Position numbers and translations under genes: made by a program | Part shown: piece after piece, positions 53,656 through 63,048 of the stretch | How the letters are laid out: each line of letters starts with the position of its first letter | Numbering within the stretch: position 1 is the stretch's first letter | The notes under the pieces: model-generated | Databases searched by the model: none | Told to the model about the DNA's origin: nothing | The model's input: only the letters and a program-made list of their open reading frames with translations | Origin: Campylobacter canadensis | GTDB lineage: Bacteria > Campylobacterota > Campylobacteria > Campylobacterales > Campylobacteraceae | DNA length: 64,000 nt | Assembly: GCF_013177655.1 (NCBI RefSeq) | Contig: NZ_CP035946.1 | Coordinates: 434,001 to 498,000, forward strand | Direction of reading: 5' to 3'

Positions 53656-54791
53656 TGATTTTTACTTATGAATTTAAAAGCAAATTAGATGATTTTGGAC
53701 TTTTCTTACAAAGATTATGCGAAAAAGTTAAGATTGATTATAAATTAAATTATGATGCTTTAGTTTTTACTTTAGAATTAGATGCTAAAGAAGAAAAAAT
53801 TTTAGAATTTAATGAAGAAGTAAAAAAGCTTCCTTATTTTATGTTTTTAGAAGATTTTTCTTTTAATCAAAATAAAGTTATAGAAAATAATTATAAAGCT
53901 AAGAATATTTTAAGCTTAAATTTATGTGATGAAATATTTTTAGATTTAAAATTAAAAAAACAAATTTTTAAAGAATGTAAAAAATCAAATTTTTGCATAG
54001 TTGCTAATTATGAACTTTTTAAAAAAGCTTTTATTTGCGATAAAAACACTCAAATATTATTAAATTCTTACGAAAAACCCTTTGTAAAATTAGCCCTAAA
54101 AAGCCTTTATCAAAAAGCACATAATTTAGATGATTATTTATATGTTTGCTTTGCACCAAGCAAAGAATTGAGTGAGAAATTAAAGAATACTAACGAGCTT
54201 TATTTTGTAGAAGATTCAAAAGATTTTTTAATTATTAGCACTTTTGATGATGATTTTTGCATTATAAATAATCCTTATTGTGATGAAAAAATTAAAGCTT
54301 ATAATATTGATAATTTTATTTTTAATGCGCCAAGTACTTTAGCTGATTTTAAAAAAATGCTTTATACTTTAGAAAATGGAGAAAAGCTATTAAATAATTA
54401 CGAAAAAGAGTTTAAGCTAAAAGAATTTAAACAAGAAAATAAATTAAACTTACTTGAGTTTATAAATTTTATTTTTGATTTTTTTGAGCTTGATATAAAA
54501 AGTATTCCAAATAAATACACTAAGGGTTTAAGAATTGATTTTATTGATGATATTAATTCGCAATTATTACTAGCTAAGACTTTTTCTAGCATAATGAGTT
54601 TTAAATTAGCTGGTGCTAAGATGATTGAAATTGGCGTGTTTGAAAGTTTAATTGCATATTTAGGCAAAAAAATTCCAAAAGGAGTTATTTATTCAACTAT
54701 GTGCGAAAACGCAAGTTTTTTAAGCTACAACGCCTTTTTAAATAAGCATTTAAAGCTTAGTAGATGGCAAAATTATGAGTGTATTAATTAG
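53655..54791 (+). CDS. hydE: HydE-like hydrogenase-operon protein of unknown role
   Basis: A 378-residue soluble protein in the place of HydE of Wolinella and Helicobacter hydrogenase operons. The N-terminal 80 residues (YDALVFTLELD; LPYFMFLEDFSF) resemble the acylphosphatase-like start of HypF. Later comes GLRIDFIDDINSQLLLAKTFSSIMSFKLAGA. There is no clear catalytic motif. It overlaps hydD by 1 bp and hypF by 17 bp. Position and general layout support the name; biochemical role is not established. Confidence 0.65.
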   Translation: MIFTYEFKSKLDDFGLFLQRLCEKVKIDYKLNYDALVFTLELDAKEEKILEFNEEVKKLPYFMFLEDFSFNQNKVIENNYKAKNILSLNLCDEIFLDLKLKKQIFKECKKSNFCIVANYELFKKAFICDKNTQILLNSYEKPFVKLALKSLYQKAHNLDDYLYVCFAPSKELSEKLKNTNELYFVEDSKDFLIISTFDDDFCIINNPYCDEKIKAYNIDNFIFNAPSTLADFKKMLYTLENGEKLLNNYEKEFKLKEFKQENKLNLLEFINFIFDFFELDIKSIPNKYTKGLRIDFIDDINSQLLLAKTFSSIMSFKLAGAKMIEIGVFESLIAYLGKKIPKGVIYSTMCENASFLSYNAFLNKHLKLSRWQNYECIN

Positions 54792-56913
54792 TATTAAAGG
54801 TAGCGTTCAAGGTGTTGGCTTTAGACCTGAAGTTTGCGCACTTGCAAAAGATGAAAAATTAAATGGTTATATTTTAAACGATACCTTAGGTGTTAAATTA
54901 GCGCTTGATTGTACAAGACAAAGGGCGATTAGCTTTATAAATCTTCTTAAAAAAAAACTTAAAAAAAATCGTCCTTTAGCAAACATTCAAAGTTATAAAA
55001 TCACAAATATAAATGAAAAATTTAATGATTTTACAATAAAAAAGGCAGGTAAAAATAAAGAAAATATAGCAGTTATCTTGCCAGATTACGCACCTTGTAA
55101 AGATTGCATTAAAGAATTAAACAATAAAAATCTTAAAAGAAGGTTTAATCACGCTTTTATAAATTGCACAAATTGTGGTACAAGATACAGCGTTATAAAA
55201 AAAATACCATATGATAGAAAAAATACAAGTATGAAAAAATTTTTAATGTGTAAAGAATGCACAAAAGAATATAATGATATTGATAATAGAAGATTTTATT
55301 CTGAAGTAATTGCTTGTAATGATTGCGGAGCAAAACTTAGTGCTGATATCAATAAGGCTATTAAATATCTTAAAGAAGGCAAAATTGTAGCTATTAAAGG
55401 AGTTGGCGGATACAATTTGCTTTGTAATGCAGAAAATAATGAAAGCGTAAAAAGATTAAGAATGCTTAAAAATCGTCCTAAAAAGCCACTTGCAATTATG
55501 TGTAAAGATATTAAAATGGCAAAAAAATACGCTTATATTTCTAAAGTAGAAGAAAGAATTTTACTTAAACAAAGTAGAAGTATTTTATTATTAAAAAGCC
55601 TTAATAAAACAGCTTTTAGTGTACATTTTGATTTTAAAAATATTGGCATTTTTTTGCCTAGTGCGCCTATATTTTATTTATTGTTTAAAGAGCTTGATTT
55701 TGCCCTTGTTGCAAGCAGTGCTAATATTAGCTCTGAAATGATTTATTCAAAAAGGGCTGAATTTAAATATTTAAAGGCTGATTTTATACTTTCTCATAAT
55801 AGAAATATAGTAAATAAAATAGACGATAGCGTAGGGCAAGTAATTCATAATAAATATTTGCATTTGCGTAGTGCTAGAGGTTTTAGACCTTTATTTAAAG
55901 AGCATAAAATTAAAAAAGATTTATGTATTTTAGCTTTAGGAATGGAAGAAAAAAACGAATTTTTAATTTATAAAAATGGTCTTTGTATTTTTTCAGCTTA
56001 CATAGGAGATATAAAAAATCTTAGCGTTTTTAATCATTTTATAAACACGCTTAGTTTTTTTGTAAAAAATTATAAGCTTAAATTTGATTATATTTTAGCT
56101 GATTTACACCCACATTTTTTACACACAAATTATTTTAAGAAACTAATTAGCGATAAAAATTATATTTTAGGAGTAAATAAAAATACAAAGCTAATACAAA
56201 TCTATCATCACGCAGCACACGCAATGAGCTATGTAAAAGATAATATTTTAGCCTTTTGTTTTGATGGGACAGGATATAAAAATAATTCTTATATTAGCGG
56301 TTCTGAAATTATTGAAATTAAGCAAAAAGAACTTAAAACAAAATATTGTTTTGATGAGTTTAAATTATTAAATGTAAAAAATAATAAACTTTTAGCTTAT
56401 TCTATTTTTAAAAAATATAATATTAATTGCGATTTTGAAGAAAAAAATTATGAAATTTTATATAATAACTGCTCATTGCTTACTTCTTCACTCGGAAGAA
56501 TTTTTGATGCTTTTAGTTTTGTTGTTTTAGCTTTAGAAAAAAATGAATTTGAAGCACATAGTGCAATGATGATTGAGCAATATTATGATAAAAATATAAA
56601 AGATGAATATAATTTACTTTATGAAAATGGAAAAATAATTTTTAAAGATATTTTTATATCTTGCTTAAAGGAAGATAAAACTACAGCTTGTTCAAAATTT
56701 TTAAACACTATTGTAAGTTTAATTAAAACTTTAAGCATTGATAAAAAAGCTATTTTAAGCGGTGGTATATTTTGTAATAATACAATTATGCACAACTTAT
56801 TAGAAGATAAAAATTATAAATTTTACTATGAAAAAGATTTAGCTTTAAATGATGCTTGCATTGCCTTAGGACAGCTAAATTATTTTTTATATGAAAAAGA
56901 ATTTATAGAATAA
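54775..56913 (+). CDS. hypF: Carbamoyltransferase HypF
   Basis: A 712-residue protein with the full HypF order: acylphosphatase domain (SVQGVGFRPEVCALAK), four CxxC zinc-finger pairs (CKDC, CTNC, CKEC, CNDC at about residues 107-185), YrdC-like domain (AIKGVGGYNLLC near 200) and Kae1-like domain (HHAAHAMSYV, LSGGIFCNN). It forms the carbamoyl-AMP used by HypE to make cyanide ligands of the NiFe centre. Slightly shorter than usual (about 750). Confidence 0.95.
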   Translation: MSVLISIKGSVQGVGFRPEVCALAKDEKLNGYILNDTLGVKLALDCTRQRAISFINLLKKKLKKNRPLANIQSYKITNINEKFNDFTIKKAGKNKENIAVILPDYAPCKDCIKELNNKNLKRRFNHAFINCTNCGTRYSVIKKIPYDRKNTSMKKFLMCKECTKEYNDIDNRRFYSEVIACNDCGAKLSADINKAIKYLKEGKIVAIKGVGGYNLLCNAENNESVKRLRMLKNRPKKPLAIMCKDIKMAKKYAYISKVEERILLKQSRSILLLKSLNKTAFSVHFDFKNIGIFLPSAPIFYLLFKELDFALVASSANISSEMIYSKRAEFKYLKADFILSHNRNIVNKIDDSVGQVIHNKYLHLRSARGFRPLFKEHKIKKDLCILALGMEEKNEFLIYKNGLCIFSAYIGDIKNLSVFNHFINTLSFFVKNYKLKFDYILADLHPHFLHTNYFKKLISDKNYILGVNKNTKLIQIYHHAAHAMSYVKDNILAFCFDGTGYKNNSYISGSEIIEIKQKELKTKYCFDEFKLLNVKNNKLLAYSIFKKYNINCDFEEKNYEILYNNCSLLTSSLGRIFDAFSFVVLALEKNEFEAHSAMMIEQYYDKNIKDEYNLLYENGKIIFKDIFISCLKEDKTTACSKFLNTIVSLIKTLSIDKKAILSGGIFCNNTIMHNLLEDKNYKFYYEKDLALNDACIALGQLNYFLYEKEFIE

Positions 56914-56931
56914 TTTTAAAAAGGAGTAAAA

Positions 56932-57582
56932 ATGAAAGTTATAGTAGAAGCAAAAGCAAAAATTATGCAAGAAAACGAAACTCAAGCAAAGAAAAATCAA
57001 GAATTTTTTAAGCAAAATAATATTTTTTGTCTTAATTTTATGAGTTCTCCTGGAAGTGGAAAAACTACTCTTTTAGAAGCTATGATTAAAAAAAATATTT
57101 TTAAATTAGCTGTAATTGAAGGGGATTTAGAAACAAATAATGATGCAAATAGAATTATAAAAGCAGGAGCAAAAGCTTATCAAATAAGCACAGGGCAAAG
57201 TTGTCATTTAGACGCAATAATGATTAAAAAAGCCTTAGATGAATTTGATGTAAAAGATTGTAATTTAGTTGTAATTGAAAATATAGGAAACCTTGTTTGC
57301 CCTGCTTCTTATCTTTTAGGAGAAAATCTTAATGTGGTTTTACTTTCAGCTACTGAAGGTGCTGATAAAGTTGAAAAATACCCTGTAATGTTTAAAAGAG
57401 CTGATATTTTAGTTCTTAGTAAAATGGATATAGCGCAGTATTTTGATTTTGATACAAAACATATTTATGAAGAAGCAAAAAAACTTAATCCTAATGTAGT
57501 TATTTTTGAACTTTCTGCTAAAGATGATACAAATATAGATAAATTTTGTGCTTATATTAAAGAAAAAATGGAGAATAAATAA
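56932..57582 (+). CDS. hypB: Hydrogenase nickel-insertion GTPase HypB
   Basis: A 216-residue GTPase: P-loop SPGSGKTTLLEAM, GDLETNNDANRI, STGQSCHLDA (the Cys-His metal site at the dimer interface) and NLVCPASYLLGE. There is no His-rich N-terminal nickel-storage tail, as in other Campylobacterota. It works with HypA to load nickel into HydB. Start behind AAGGAG; 1-bp overlap with hypC. Confidence 0.96.
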   Translation: MKVIVEAKAKIMQENETQAKKNQEFFKQNNIFCLNFMSSPGSGKTTLLEAMIKKNIFKLAVIEGDLETNNDANRIIKAGAKAYQISTGQSCHLDAIMIKKALDEFDVKDCNLVVIENIGNLVCPASYLLGENLNVVLLSATEGADKVEKYPVMFKRADILVLSKMDIAQYFDFDTKHIYEEAKKLNPNVVIFELSAKDDTNIDKFCAYIKEKMENK

Positions 57583-57842
57583 TGTGTCTTTCAATTCCAT
57601 CGCAAATAATTAGTATTGATGAAAACAATTACGCAATAGTAGATACTTTAGGGGTAAGAAGAGGTGTTAGTCTTGATTTAGTTAGTGATAGTGTTGAGGT
57701 TGGAGATTATGTCTTAATTCATGTTGGTTTTGCAATGCAAAAAATAAATACACAACAAGCTAAAGAAAGTTTAAAAATTTACAAGCAAATTGTAGATGAA
57801 ATAGGCGAAGAAGAAGTATTTACTCATTTTAGCAAGGAATAA
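57582..57842 (+). CDS. hypC: Hydrogenase assembly chaperone HypC
   Basis: An 86-residue HypC/HybG protein starting MCLSIPSQI with the essential Cys2, then VGDYVLIHVGFAMQKI. HypC carries the Fe(CN)2CO unit with HypD and delivers it to HydB. Directly followed by hypD. Confidence 0.96.
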   Translation: MCLSIPSQIISIDENNYAIVDTLGVRRGVSLDLVSDSVEVGDYVLIHVGFAMQKINTQQAKESLKIYKQIVDEIGEEEVFTHFSKE

Positions 57843-57844
57843 GA

Positions 57845-58930
57845 ATGAATTTAATAAAAGATTATAAAGATGCTAGTATTGTAAAAAAATTAATCTCTTT
57901 AGCAAATCAAATAGAGCTTGATAGGGTTTATAATGTAATGGAAATATGCGGCGGACATACACATTCGCTTGTAAAATATGGCTTGATTAATGCTGTAAAA
58001 AATATTAATTTTATTCACGGGCCTGGTTGTCCTGTGTGCGTAATGCCAAAGCAAAGGCTTGATGAAGCAGTGTTTTTAGCAAGTATGCCTAATACTATTT
58101 TTTGTACTTTAGCTGATTTAATAAAGGTGCCTGCAAGTAATACAAGTCTTGAAAAATTAAGAGCAAATGGTTGTGATATAAAGGCTTTATATTCTCCTTT
58201 AGAAGTTTTAAAAATAGCTAGTGAAAATAAGGATAAAAATATAATCTTTTTTGCAATAGGTTTTGAAACTACAGCACCAATGAGTGCGGTTTTATTAGAA
58301 AAAATAATACAAAATAATATAAAAAATGTTTTTTTTCATATAAACCATGTAAAAGTTCCCGAGCCAGTTTGTGCCTTGCTTGATGATAAAGAGTGTAATA
58401 TTGATGGTTTTTTAGCTCCATCTCATGTAAGTGTAATAATAGGAAAAAATGCTTATTTGCCTTTGGCGAAAAAATATAAAAAACCTTTTACAATTAGTGG
58501 TTTTGAACCCGTTGATTTAATGCATTCAATTATTAATTTATGTCTTCAATTTAAAGATAAAAGTTATGAAGTTTATAATGAATATTCAAGAATTGTGCAA
58601 GATGAAGGTAATATTCAGGCTTTAAATCTTATTAATAAGTATTTTAAATCTTGCGATTTTTTATTTCGTGGAGTAGGTGTTATAAAAGATGGCGGTATGG
58701 ATTTAAAAGACGAATATGCTAAATATGATGCTAAAAAGGTTTTTGATATTAAGGTTCAAACTAAAGCTGAAAATAAATTATGCAAATGCCCAAGCATTTT
58801 AAAAGGTATCGCAAAGCCAAGTGATTGCGAAATTTTTGCAAAGGCTTGTACTCCTGCTCATCCTGTTGGTAGTTGTATGGTAAGTAGTGAAGGAGCTTGT
58901 GCTGCTTATTATAAATATATAAAAGCATAA
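57845..58930 (+). CDS. hypD: Hydrogenase Fe-ligand scaffold HypD
   Basis: A 361-residue protein with EICGGHTH near residue 37, HGPGCPVCVMP, GFETTAPM and C-terminal cysteines (CKCPS, SDCEIFAKACTP, GSCMVSSEGACAAYY) that hold the 4Fe-4S cluster. It assembles the Fe(CN)2CO group with HypC. Last gene of the operon; hypE and hypA, usual followers, are absent here. Confidence 0.96.
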   Translation: MNLIKDYKDASIVKKLISLANQIELDRVYNVMEICGGHTHSLVKYGLINAVKNINFIHGPGCPVCVMPKQRLDEAVFLASMPNTIFCTLADLIKVPASNTSLEKLRANGCDIKALYSPLEVLKIASENKDKNIIFFAIGFETTAPMSAVLLEKIIQNNIKNVFFHINHVKVPEPVCALLDDKECNIDGFLAPSHVSVIIGKNAYLPLAKKYKKPFTISGFEPVDLMHSIINLCLQFKDKSYEVYNEYSRIVQDEGNIQALNLINKYFKSCDFLFRGVGVIKDGGMDLKDEYAKYDAKKVFDIKVQTKAENKLCKCPSILKGIAKPSDCEIFAKACTPAHPVGSCMVSSEGACAAYYKYIKA

Positions 58931-58952
58931 AAGTAGCCAAAAAAGGCTACTT
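58931..58952. terminator. Shared terminator between hypD and msrP
   Basis: A perfect 8-bp stem (AAGTAGCC 58931-58938, GGCTACTT 58945-58952) with a loop of six A, between two convergent genes; it overlaps the msrP stop codon. It reads as a hairpin in both directions, with a short T-run on the minus strand. Confidence 0.7.
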
Positions 58953-59817
58953 AAAAATTAGTTTTTAAATCTAAGTCTTTATATAAAAATGCTACTTCTT
59001 CTTCATAGCCATTAAAAAGTTCTGTGTCTTCTTTAAAAAATGAACCTAGCACTCTATGCCTTGCTTGAGACCATCTTGGATGGGCTACATTAGGATTAAC
59101 ATTAGCATAAAATCCATATTCTTTTGGATTATATTTTTGCCAAGTTGAGATTGGCTGGGTATTTGTAAATTCAATTTTTACAATGCTTTTAATATACTTA
59201 AATCCATATTTCCAAGGCACTACTAAGCGAATTGGAGCACCATTTTGAGCTAATAAAGGCTTGTTATATAAATGTGTTGCTAAAATAGTTAGTGGGTGCA
59301 TTGCTTCATCTAGCCTTAATCCTTCTACATAAGGGTATTCAATCACCCCAAAAGAACTAGCCTGATCAGGAAAAATGCTAGGGTCATAAAGTGAAGTAAA
59401 TTTTATGTATTTTGCTTCTTTTGTCGGTTTTGCTAAGGCTATTAAATCCTTTAGCATAAAGCCACCCCAAGGTAAATTCATACTCCAAGCCTCAACGCAT
59501 CTTAATTTATAAACCCTATCTACTCTTTTAAATTGAGATATATCATTTAAAGTCATTGGATTTTCACAAAGTCCGCTAATTTCAATATTAATTGCTCTTT
59601 TTTCTAAGTTACTTTTTTTTGCGTATTCTACACAATCACTTTTATTTGTGCTAAATTCATAAAAATTTACATAATTAAAAGCGTATTCGCTATCGCTAGG
59701 TACTAATTCTTTTAATTTTAATAATTCTTCTGCTATTGCTTCATTTGCCACTAAAGCACCAGCACCTAATTTTAAAAAATTTCTTCTATTTTTATAAAAT
59801 TTTTCTTCTGTTATCAT
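58951..59817 (-). CDS. msrP: Periplasmic methionine sulfoxide reductase MsrP (YedY family)
   Basis: About 288 residues from ATG 59817, placed 8 bases after AAGGAT; an upstream ATG at 59847 adds a poor N-terminus. A Tat signal NRRNFLKLGAGALV marks export of a folded molybdoprotein. LRCVEAWSMNLPWGGFML contains the Cys that ligates molybdenum (YedY/sulfite oxidase fold), and APIRLVVPWKYGFKYIKSI is the other hallmark. It repairs oxidised methionine in periplasmic proteins. The usual membrane partner MsrQ/YedZ is not adjacent within the window. Confidence 0.9.
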   Translation of the reverse strand: MITEEKFYKNRRNFLKLGAGALVANEAIAEELLKLKELVPSDSEYAFNYVNFYEFSTNKSDCVEYAKKSNLEKRAINIEISGLCENPMTLNDISQFKRVDRVYKLRCVEAWSMNLPWGGFMLKDLIALAKPTKEAKYIKFTSLYDPSIFPDQASSFGVIEYPYVEGLRLDEAMHPLTILATHLYNKPLLAQNGAPIRLVVPWKYGFKYIKSIVKIEFTNTQPISTWQKYNPKEYGFYANVNPNVAHPRWSQARHRVLGSFFKEDTELFNGYEEEVAFLYKDLDLKTNF

Positions 59818-59915
59818 AATAATAATCCTTATTGAAATTTTGGACATATATTATAAGCTTTTATTATTTTTCTTTTGTTAAACTGAAAGTAAATTTTTAA
59901 AATAAAGGATAGGCT

Positions 59916-60833
59916 ATGTCTATAAAAGCAGATTTTATTTGGCTAGATGGTCAGTTGGTGAAATTTGAAGATGCTAAAGTTCATTTTTTAACTCATTCGT
60001 TACATTATGCAAATGCGGTTTTTGAAGGAACTAGAGCTTATTTAGGTGAAAACGGTATGGCAATTTTTAGATTACAAGACCATACAAAAAGATTACTTGA
60101 AAGTGCAAAAATCACTGCAATTACTCCAAGTTTTTCTCAAGAAGAATTAGAAAATGCTCAAATTGAATTATTAAGAGCGAATAATTTTAAAAGCAATGTT
60201 TATATCCGCCCTTTAATATTCTTAGGCGATGGAATAATGGGAATTTATCATACAAAAGCTCCTGTTAGAGTTGGTATTGCAGCTTGGGAATGGGGTGCTT
60301 ATTTAGGCGAAGAAGGTCTAAATAAAGGTATAAAAGTATGCTGTTCGTCTTTAATGAGAAATTCTGCTAAGGCTAATTTTAATAAAGCAAAAGCTAGTGC
60401 AAATTATTTAAATTCAATGATGGCAAAATATGAAGCAATAAATAGTGGCTATGAAGAAGCTTTAATGATTGATGAAGAAGGTTTTATTGCTGAAGGTACT
60501 GGAGAATGCTTTTTTATGGTTAAAAATGGAGTATTAATTAGCCCACCAAATGATTATAGTCTAAAATCAATCACTCAAGATACTGTTTTAAAACTTGCAA
60601 AAGATTTAGGCATAGAAGTAAAACGCCAAAGAATTAGTAGAGATGAGGTTTATGTTTGCGATGAAGCATTTTTAGTAGGAACCGCTGCAGAAATAACTCC
60701 TGTTAATTCACTTGATAATAGAATTATTGCAGACGGCTTAAGAGGTAAAATGACTAAAAAAATTCAAGACGCTTTCTTTGATGTTGTTTATGGCAAAAAT
60801 GAAAAATACGCATCAATGCTAACTTATATTTAA
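59916..60833 (+). CDS. ilvE: Branched-chain amino acid aminotransferase
   Basis: A 305-residue class IV aminotransferase: HSLHYANAVFEGTRAY, IRPLIFLGDGIMG, the PLP-Lys region in NKAKASANYLNSMMAK and EGTGECFFMVKNGVL. It transfers amino groups between Leu, Ile or Val and 2-oxoglutarate. It is a single gene with its own terminator at 60840-60867. Confidence 0.95.
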   Translation: MSIKADFIWLDGQLVKFEDAKVHFLTHSLHYANAVFEGTRAYLGENGMAIFRLQDHTKRLLESAKITAITPSFSQEELENAQIELLRANNFKSNVYIRPLIFLGDGIMGIYHTKAPVRVGIAAWEWGAYLGEEGLNKGIKVCCSSLMRNSAKANFNKAKASANYLNSMMAKYEAINSGYEEALMIDEEGFIAEGTGECFFMVKNGVLISPPNDYSLKSITQDTVLKLAKDLGIEVKRQRISRDEVYVCDEAFLVGTAAEITPVNSLDNRIIADGLRGKMTKKIQDAFFDVVYGKNEKYASMLTYI

Positions 60834-60839
60834 TTTTTT

Positions 60840-60867
60840 TGAGAATTTTATGAAAATAAAATTCTCA
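60840..60867 (+). terminator. Intrinsic terminator of ilvE
   Basis: A perfect 12-bp stem (60840-60851 and 60856-60867) closed by a GAAA tetraloop, preceded by T6 and followed by CTTTCTTTT, seven bases after the ilvE stop. Confidence 0.8.
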
Positions 60868-60949
60868 CTTTCTTTTATATTTTACTTTTAAAAACTATTA
60901 CTAGGTAAAATGAAAATGCTATATGCGAATAATTTTTAAAAGGAGAAAT

Positions 60950-62002
60950 ATGCCAGCTGATTTAAATAGTTATTTTAATAAAAATAAAAAAGAAAAGCAG
61001 CAAATGAATTTTGATTTCAATTTTAAAGGTTTTGGTAAATTTAACGGACTTGTAATTAGTATTATTATAGTTTTTTTACTTGTAGTTATTACTAGACCTT
61101 TTGTGGTTATTAATTCAGGACAAGTAGGGATTAAAGCAACCGCAGGAGAATATAGCCCAATAGCACTTGAGCCTGGTTTTCACTTTTTAATACCTTTTAT
61201 ACAAAAAGTTTTTATAGTTGATACCACTGTAAGACAGATAAATTATGCTAGTGTTGAAGGGGTTGATGAAAGAAGATTTCAAAACACAAGTATTACAAAT
61301 AAAAAATCAATTGAAGTAGTTGATGCTAGAAATTTACCTGTTTCAATAGATATTACCGTTCAGTATCGCTTAGACCCATTTAATGCACCACAAACAATTG
61401 CAGTGTGGGGGCTTGGCTGGGAAGATAAAATTATTGACCCAGTTATTAGAGAGGTTGTAAGGAGTGTAGTTGGAAAATATACAGCAGAAGAATTACCAAC
61501 AAAAAGAAATGAAATCGCAACTTCAATAGAACTTGATGCTAGAAAAAGTATTGACTCACAAGCAAATAAGCCTGTTAGCTTAGAAAGTGTTAAATTAAGA
61601 GGAATTATTTTACCTGCTAAAGTTAAAGAGCAAATTGAAAGAGTGCAAATAGCAAAACAAGAAGCAGAAAGAACAAAATACGAAGTTGAAAGAGCAAATC
61701 AAGAAGCGTTAAAGCAAGCAGCTTTAGCAGAAGGGGTTGCAAAAGCAGCTATTATTGAAGCGCAAGGAAGAGCTGATGCTAAGAAAATTGAAGCAGATGC
61801 ACAAGCTTATGCAAATAAAGAAGTAGCAAAAAGTGTAACAAAAGAATTACTTGAGTTAAAACAAATTGAAACTCAAAAAGAATTCAACGAAGCATTAAAA
61901 GTAAATAAAGATGCTAAGATTTTCTTAACGCCTGGCGGTGCTGTGCCTAATATTTGGGTTGATTTAAAAAACGATAAGCAAGTAAGTTCATATAATCGCT
62001 AA
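60950..62002 (+). CDS. SPFH/prohibitin-family membrane protein
   Basis: About 350 residues from ATG 60950, which has AAGGAG at ideal distance; the longer frame from 60923 lacks a ribosome site. One N-terminal helix (about 30-50) is followed by an SPFH domain (INSGQVGIKATAGEY, EPGFHFLIPFIQKV, DITVQYRLDPF) and a long helical, Ala/Glu-rich tail (AEGVAKAAIIEAQGRADAKK). Such proteins form large ring assemblies that organise membranes or shield proteases (HflKC, prohibitins). Corresponds to Cj0268c beside ilvE, as I recall. Confidence 0.9.
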   Translation: MPADLNSYFNKNKKEKQQMNFDFNFKGFGKFNGLVISIIIVFLLVVITRPFVVINSGQVGIKATAGEYSPIALEPGFHFLIPFIQKVFIVDTTVRQINYASVEGVDERRFQNTSITNKKSIEVVDARNLPVSIDITVQYRLDPFNAPQTIAVWGLGWEDKIIDPVIREVVRSVVGKYTAEELPTKRNEIATSIELDARKSIDSQANKPVSLESVKLRGIILPAKVKEQIERVQIAKQEAERTKYEVERANQEALKQAALAEGVAKAAIIEAQGRADAKKIEADAQAYANKEVAKSVTKELLELKQIETQKEFNEALKVNKDAKIFLTPGGAVPNIWVDLKNDKQVSSYNR

Positions 62003-62520
62003 TGAATAATTTAAAAGAATTTATATTTTTTCACTTGCAAAATTTCTACACTCAAGACTGGCTTATTCTTGGGTGTAGTTTTTTAATTTTTATATTTTTT
62101 ATTTTACTTATTATTTTACTTTTAAGGTTTGCTAGTCTTTGTGTGTTGCTGATTATTATTTGTATTTTTACAGATATAGCCTTTTTTTATTACGCAAAAG
62201 ATTTAGTAGATAAAAAATACAGAAATAGAGAATTCGTAGTTTTAAAAGACTATAAGATGATGTATTCTGATAATTTATATATTTTGTATAAATTAAGTAA
62301 TAATTCAAAGCATAATTTTTCTATTTGTAAGTTAAATTATACAATTAACACTCCTAGTAAAAATTATCTTGAAAAAATTAAAAAAATCTTTAAACCTTTT
62401 AAAAGTGAAACAATAATAATAAAAGATTTAAAGAAAAATGAATATGTAGAAAAGGAATTAATTATAAAAAATATAAAAATTAATAATTATAAATTAAGCT
62501 ACAATAGTGTTTGTTATTAA
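62002..62520 (+). CDS. DUF2393-family membrane protein (first copy)
   Basis: A 172-residue protein with two hydrophobic segments (about 18-40 and 43-65) followed by a beta-rich domain outside the membrane (YILYKLSNNSKHNFSICKLNYTI). This layout fits DUF2393, whose function is unknown. Start overlaps the SPFH stop (TAATG), so it is coupled to that gene. Confidence 0.75.
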   Translation: MNNLKEFIFFHLQNFYTQDWLILGCSFLIFIFFILLIILLLRFASLCVLLIIICIFTDIAFFYYAKDLVDKKYRNREFVVLKDYKMMYSDNLYILYKLSNNSKHNFSICKLNYTINTPSKNYLEKIKKIFKPFKSETIIIKDLKKNEYVEKELIIKNIKINNYKLSYNSVCY

Positions 62521-62529
62521 GGGGATAAA

Positions 62530-63048
62530 ATGTATTTTGGGGCTTTGCATATTTTTAGTATTTTTGCTTGTATTGTTCTTTTTGCCTTTGTTGTTTTTTT
62601 GTTTTTTTACTTTTTAAAGGATAAAAAATTAATTTATTTATTTTCTTTTTGTTCTTTTATAATCTTTTTTATTCTTTGTTATTCTATTTTGTTGAGTATT
62701 GACGCTGCTTTTAAAAAGGTTGCGCTAAAAAATGAAGAAAATTATCTTTCAAGCAGCGATGTTATGTACCTTGCTTATATAAGTAACATAGGAAAATATC
62801 CAGTAAAATCTTGCACCCTAACAGTAAGAATAATAAATCAAAAGGTGCAAAAAGTAGATGGAAGTATTTTTGATACTAGCAAAAGTTTTGAATCAAATAG
62901 ACTTGCAAAGCCAAAAAATTCTTATACTTATGAATATGATTATGATGTTTTAATAAGTCCAAATTCTCAAAGTATAATCAGGGCTAAAATACCTTATCCA
63001 AAGCATTTTAGCTCTTATAAACTCAATACTAAAATATCTTGCAAATGA
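62530..63048 (+). CDS. DUF2393-family membrane protein (second copy)
   Basis: A 172-residue protein with the same plan as the preceding one: two N-terminal helices (about 5-28, 33-55) and a beta domain with VMYLAYISNIGKYPVKSCTLTVRI. It is a diverged tandem paralogue, 9 bp downstream, start behind AAGGGG. Ends face to face with the TorD-like gene with no gap. Confidence 0.75.
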   Translation: MYFGALHIFSIFACIVLFAFVVFLFFYFLKDKKLIYLFSFCSFIIFFILCYSILLSIDAAFKKVALKNEENYLSSSDVMYLAYISNIGKYPVKSCTLTVRIINQKVQKVDGSIFDTSKSFESNRLAKPKNSYTYEYDYDVLISPNSQSIIRAKIPYPKHFSSYKLNTKISCK

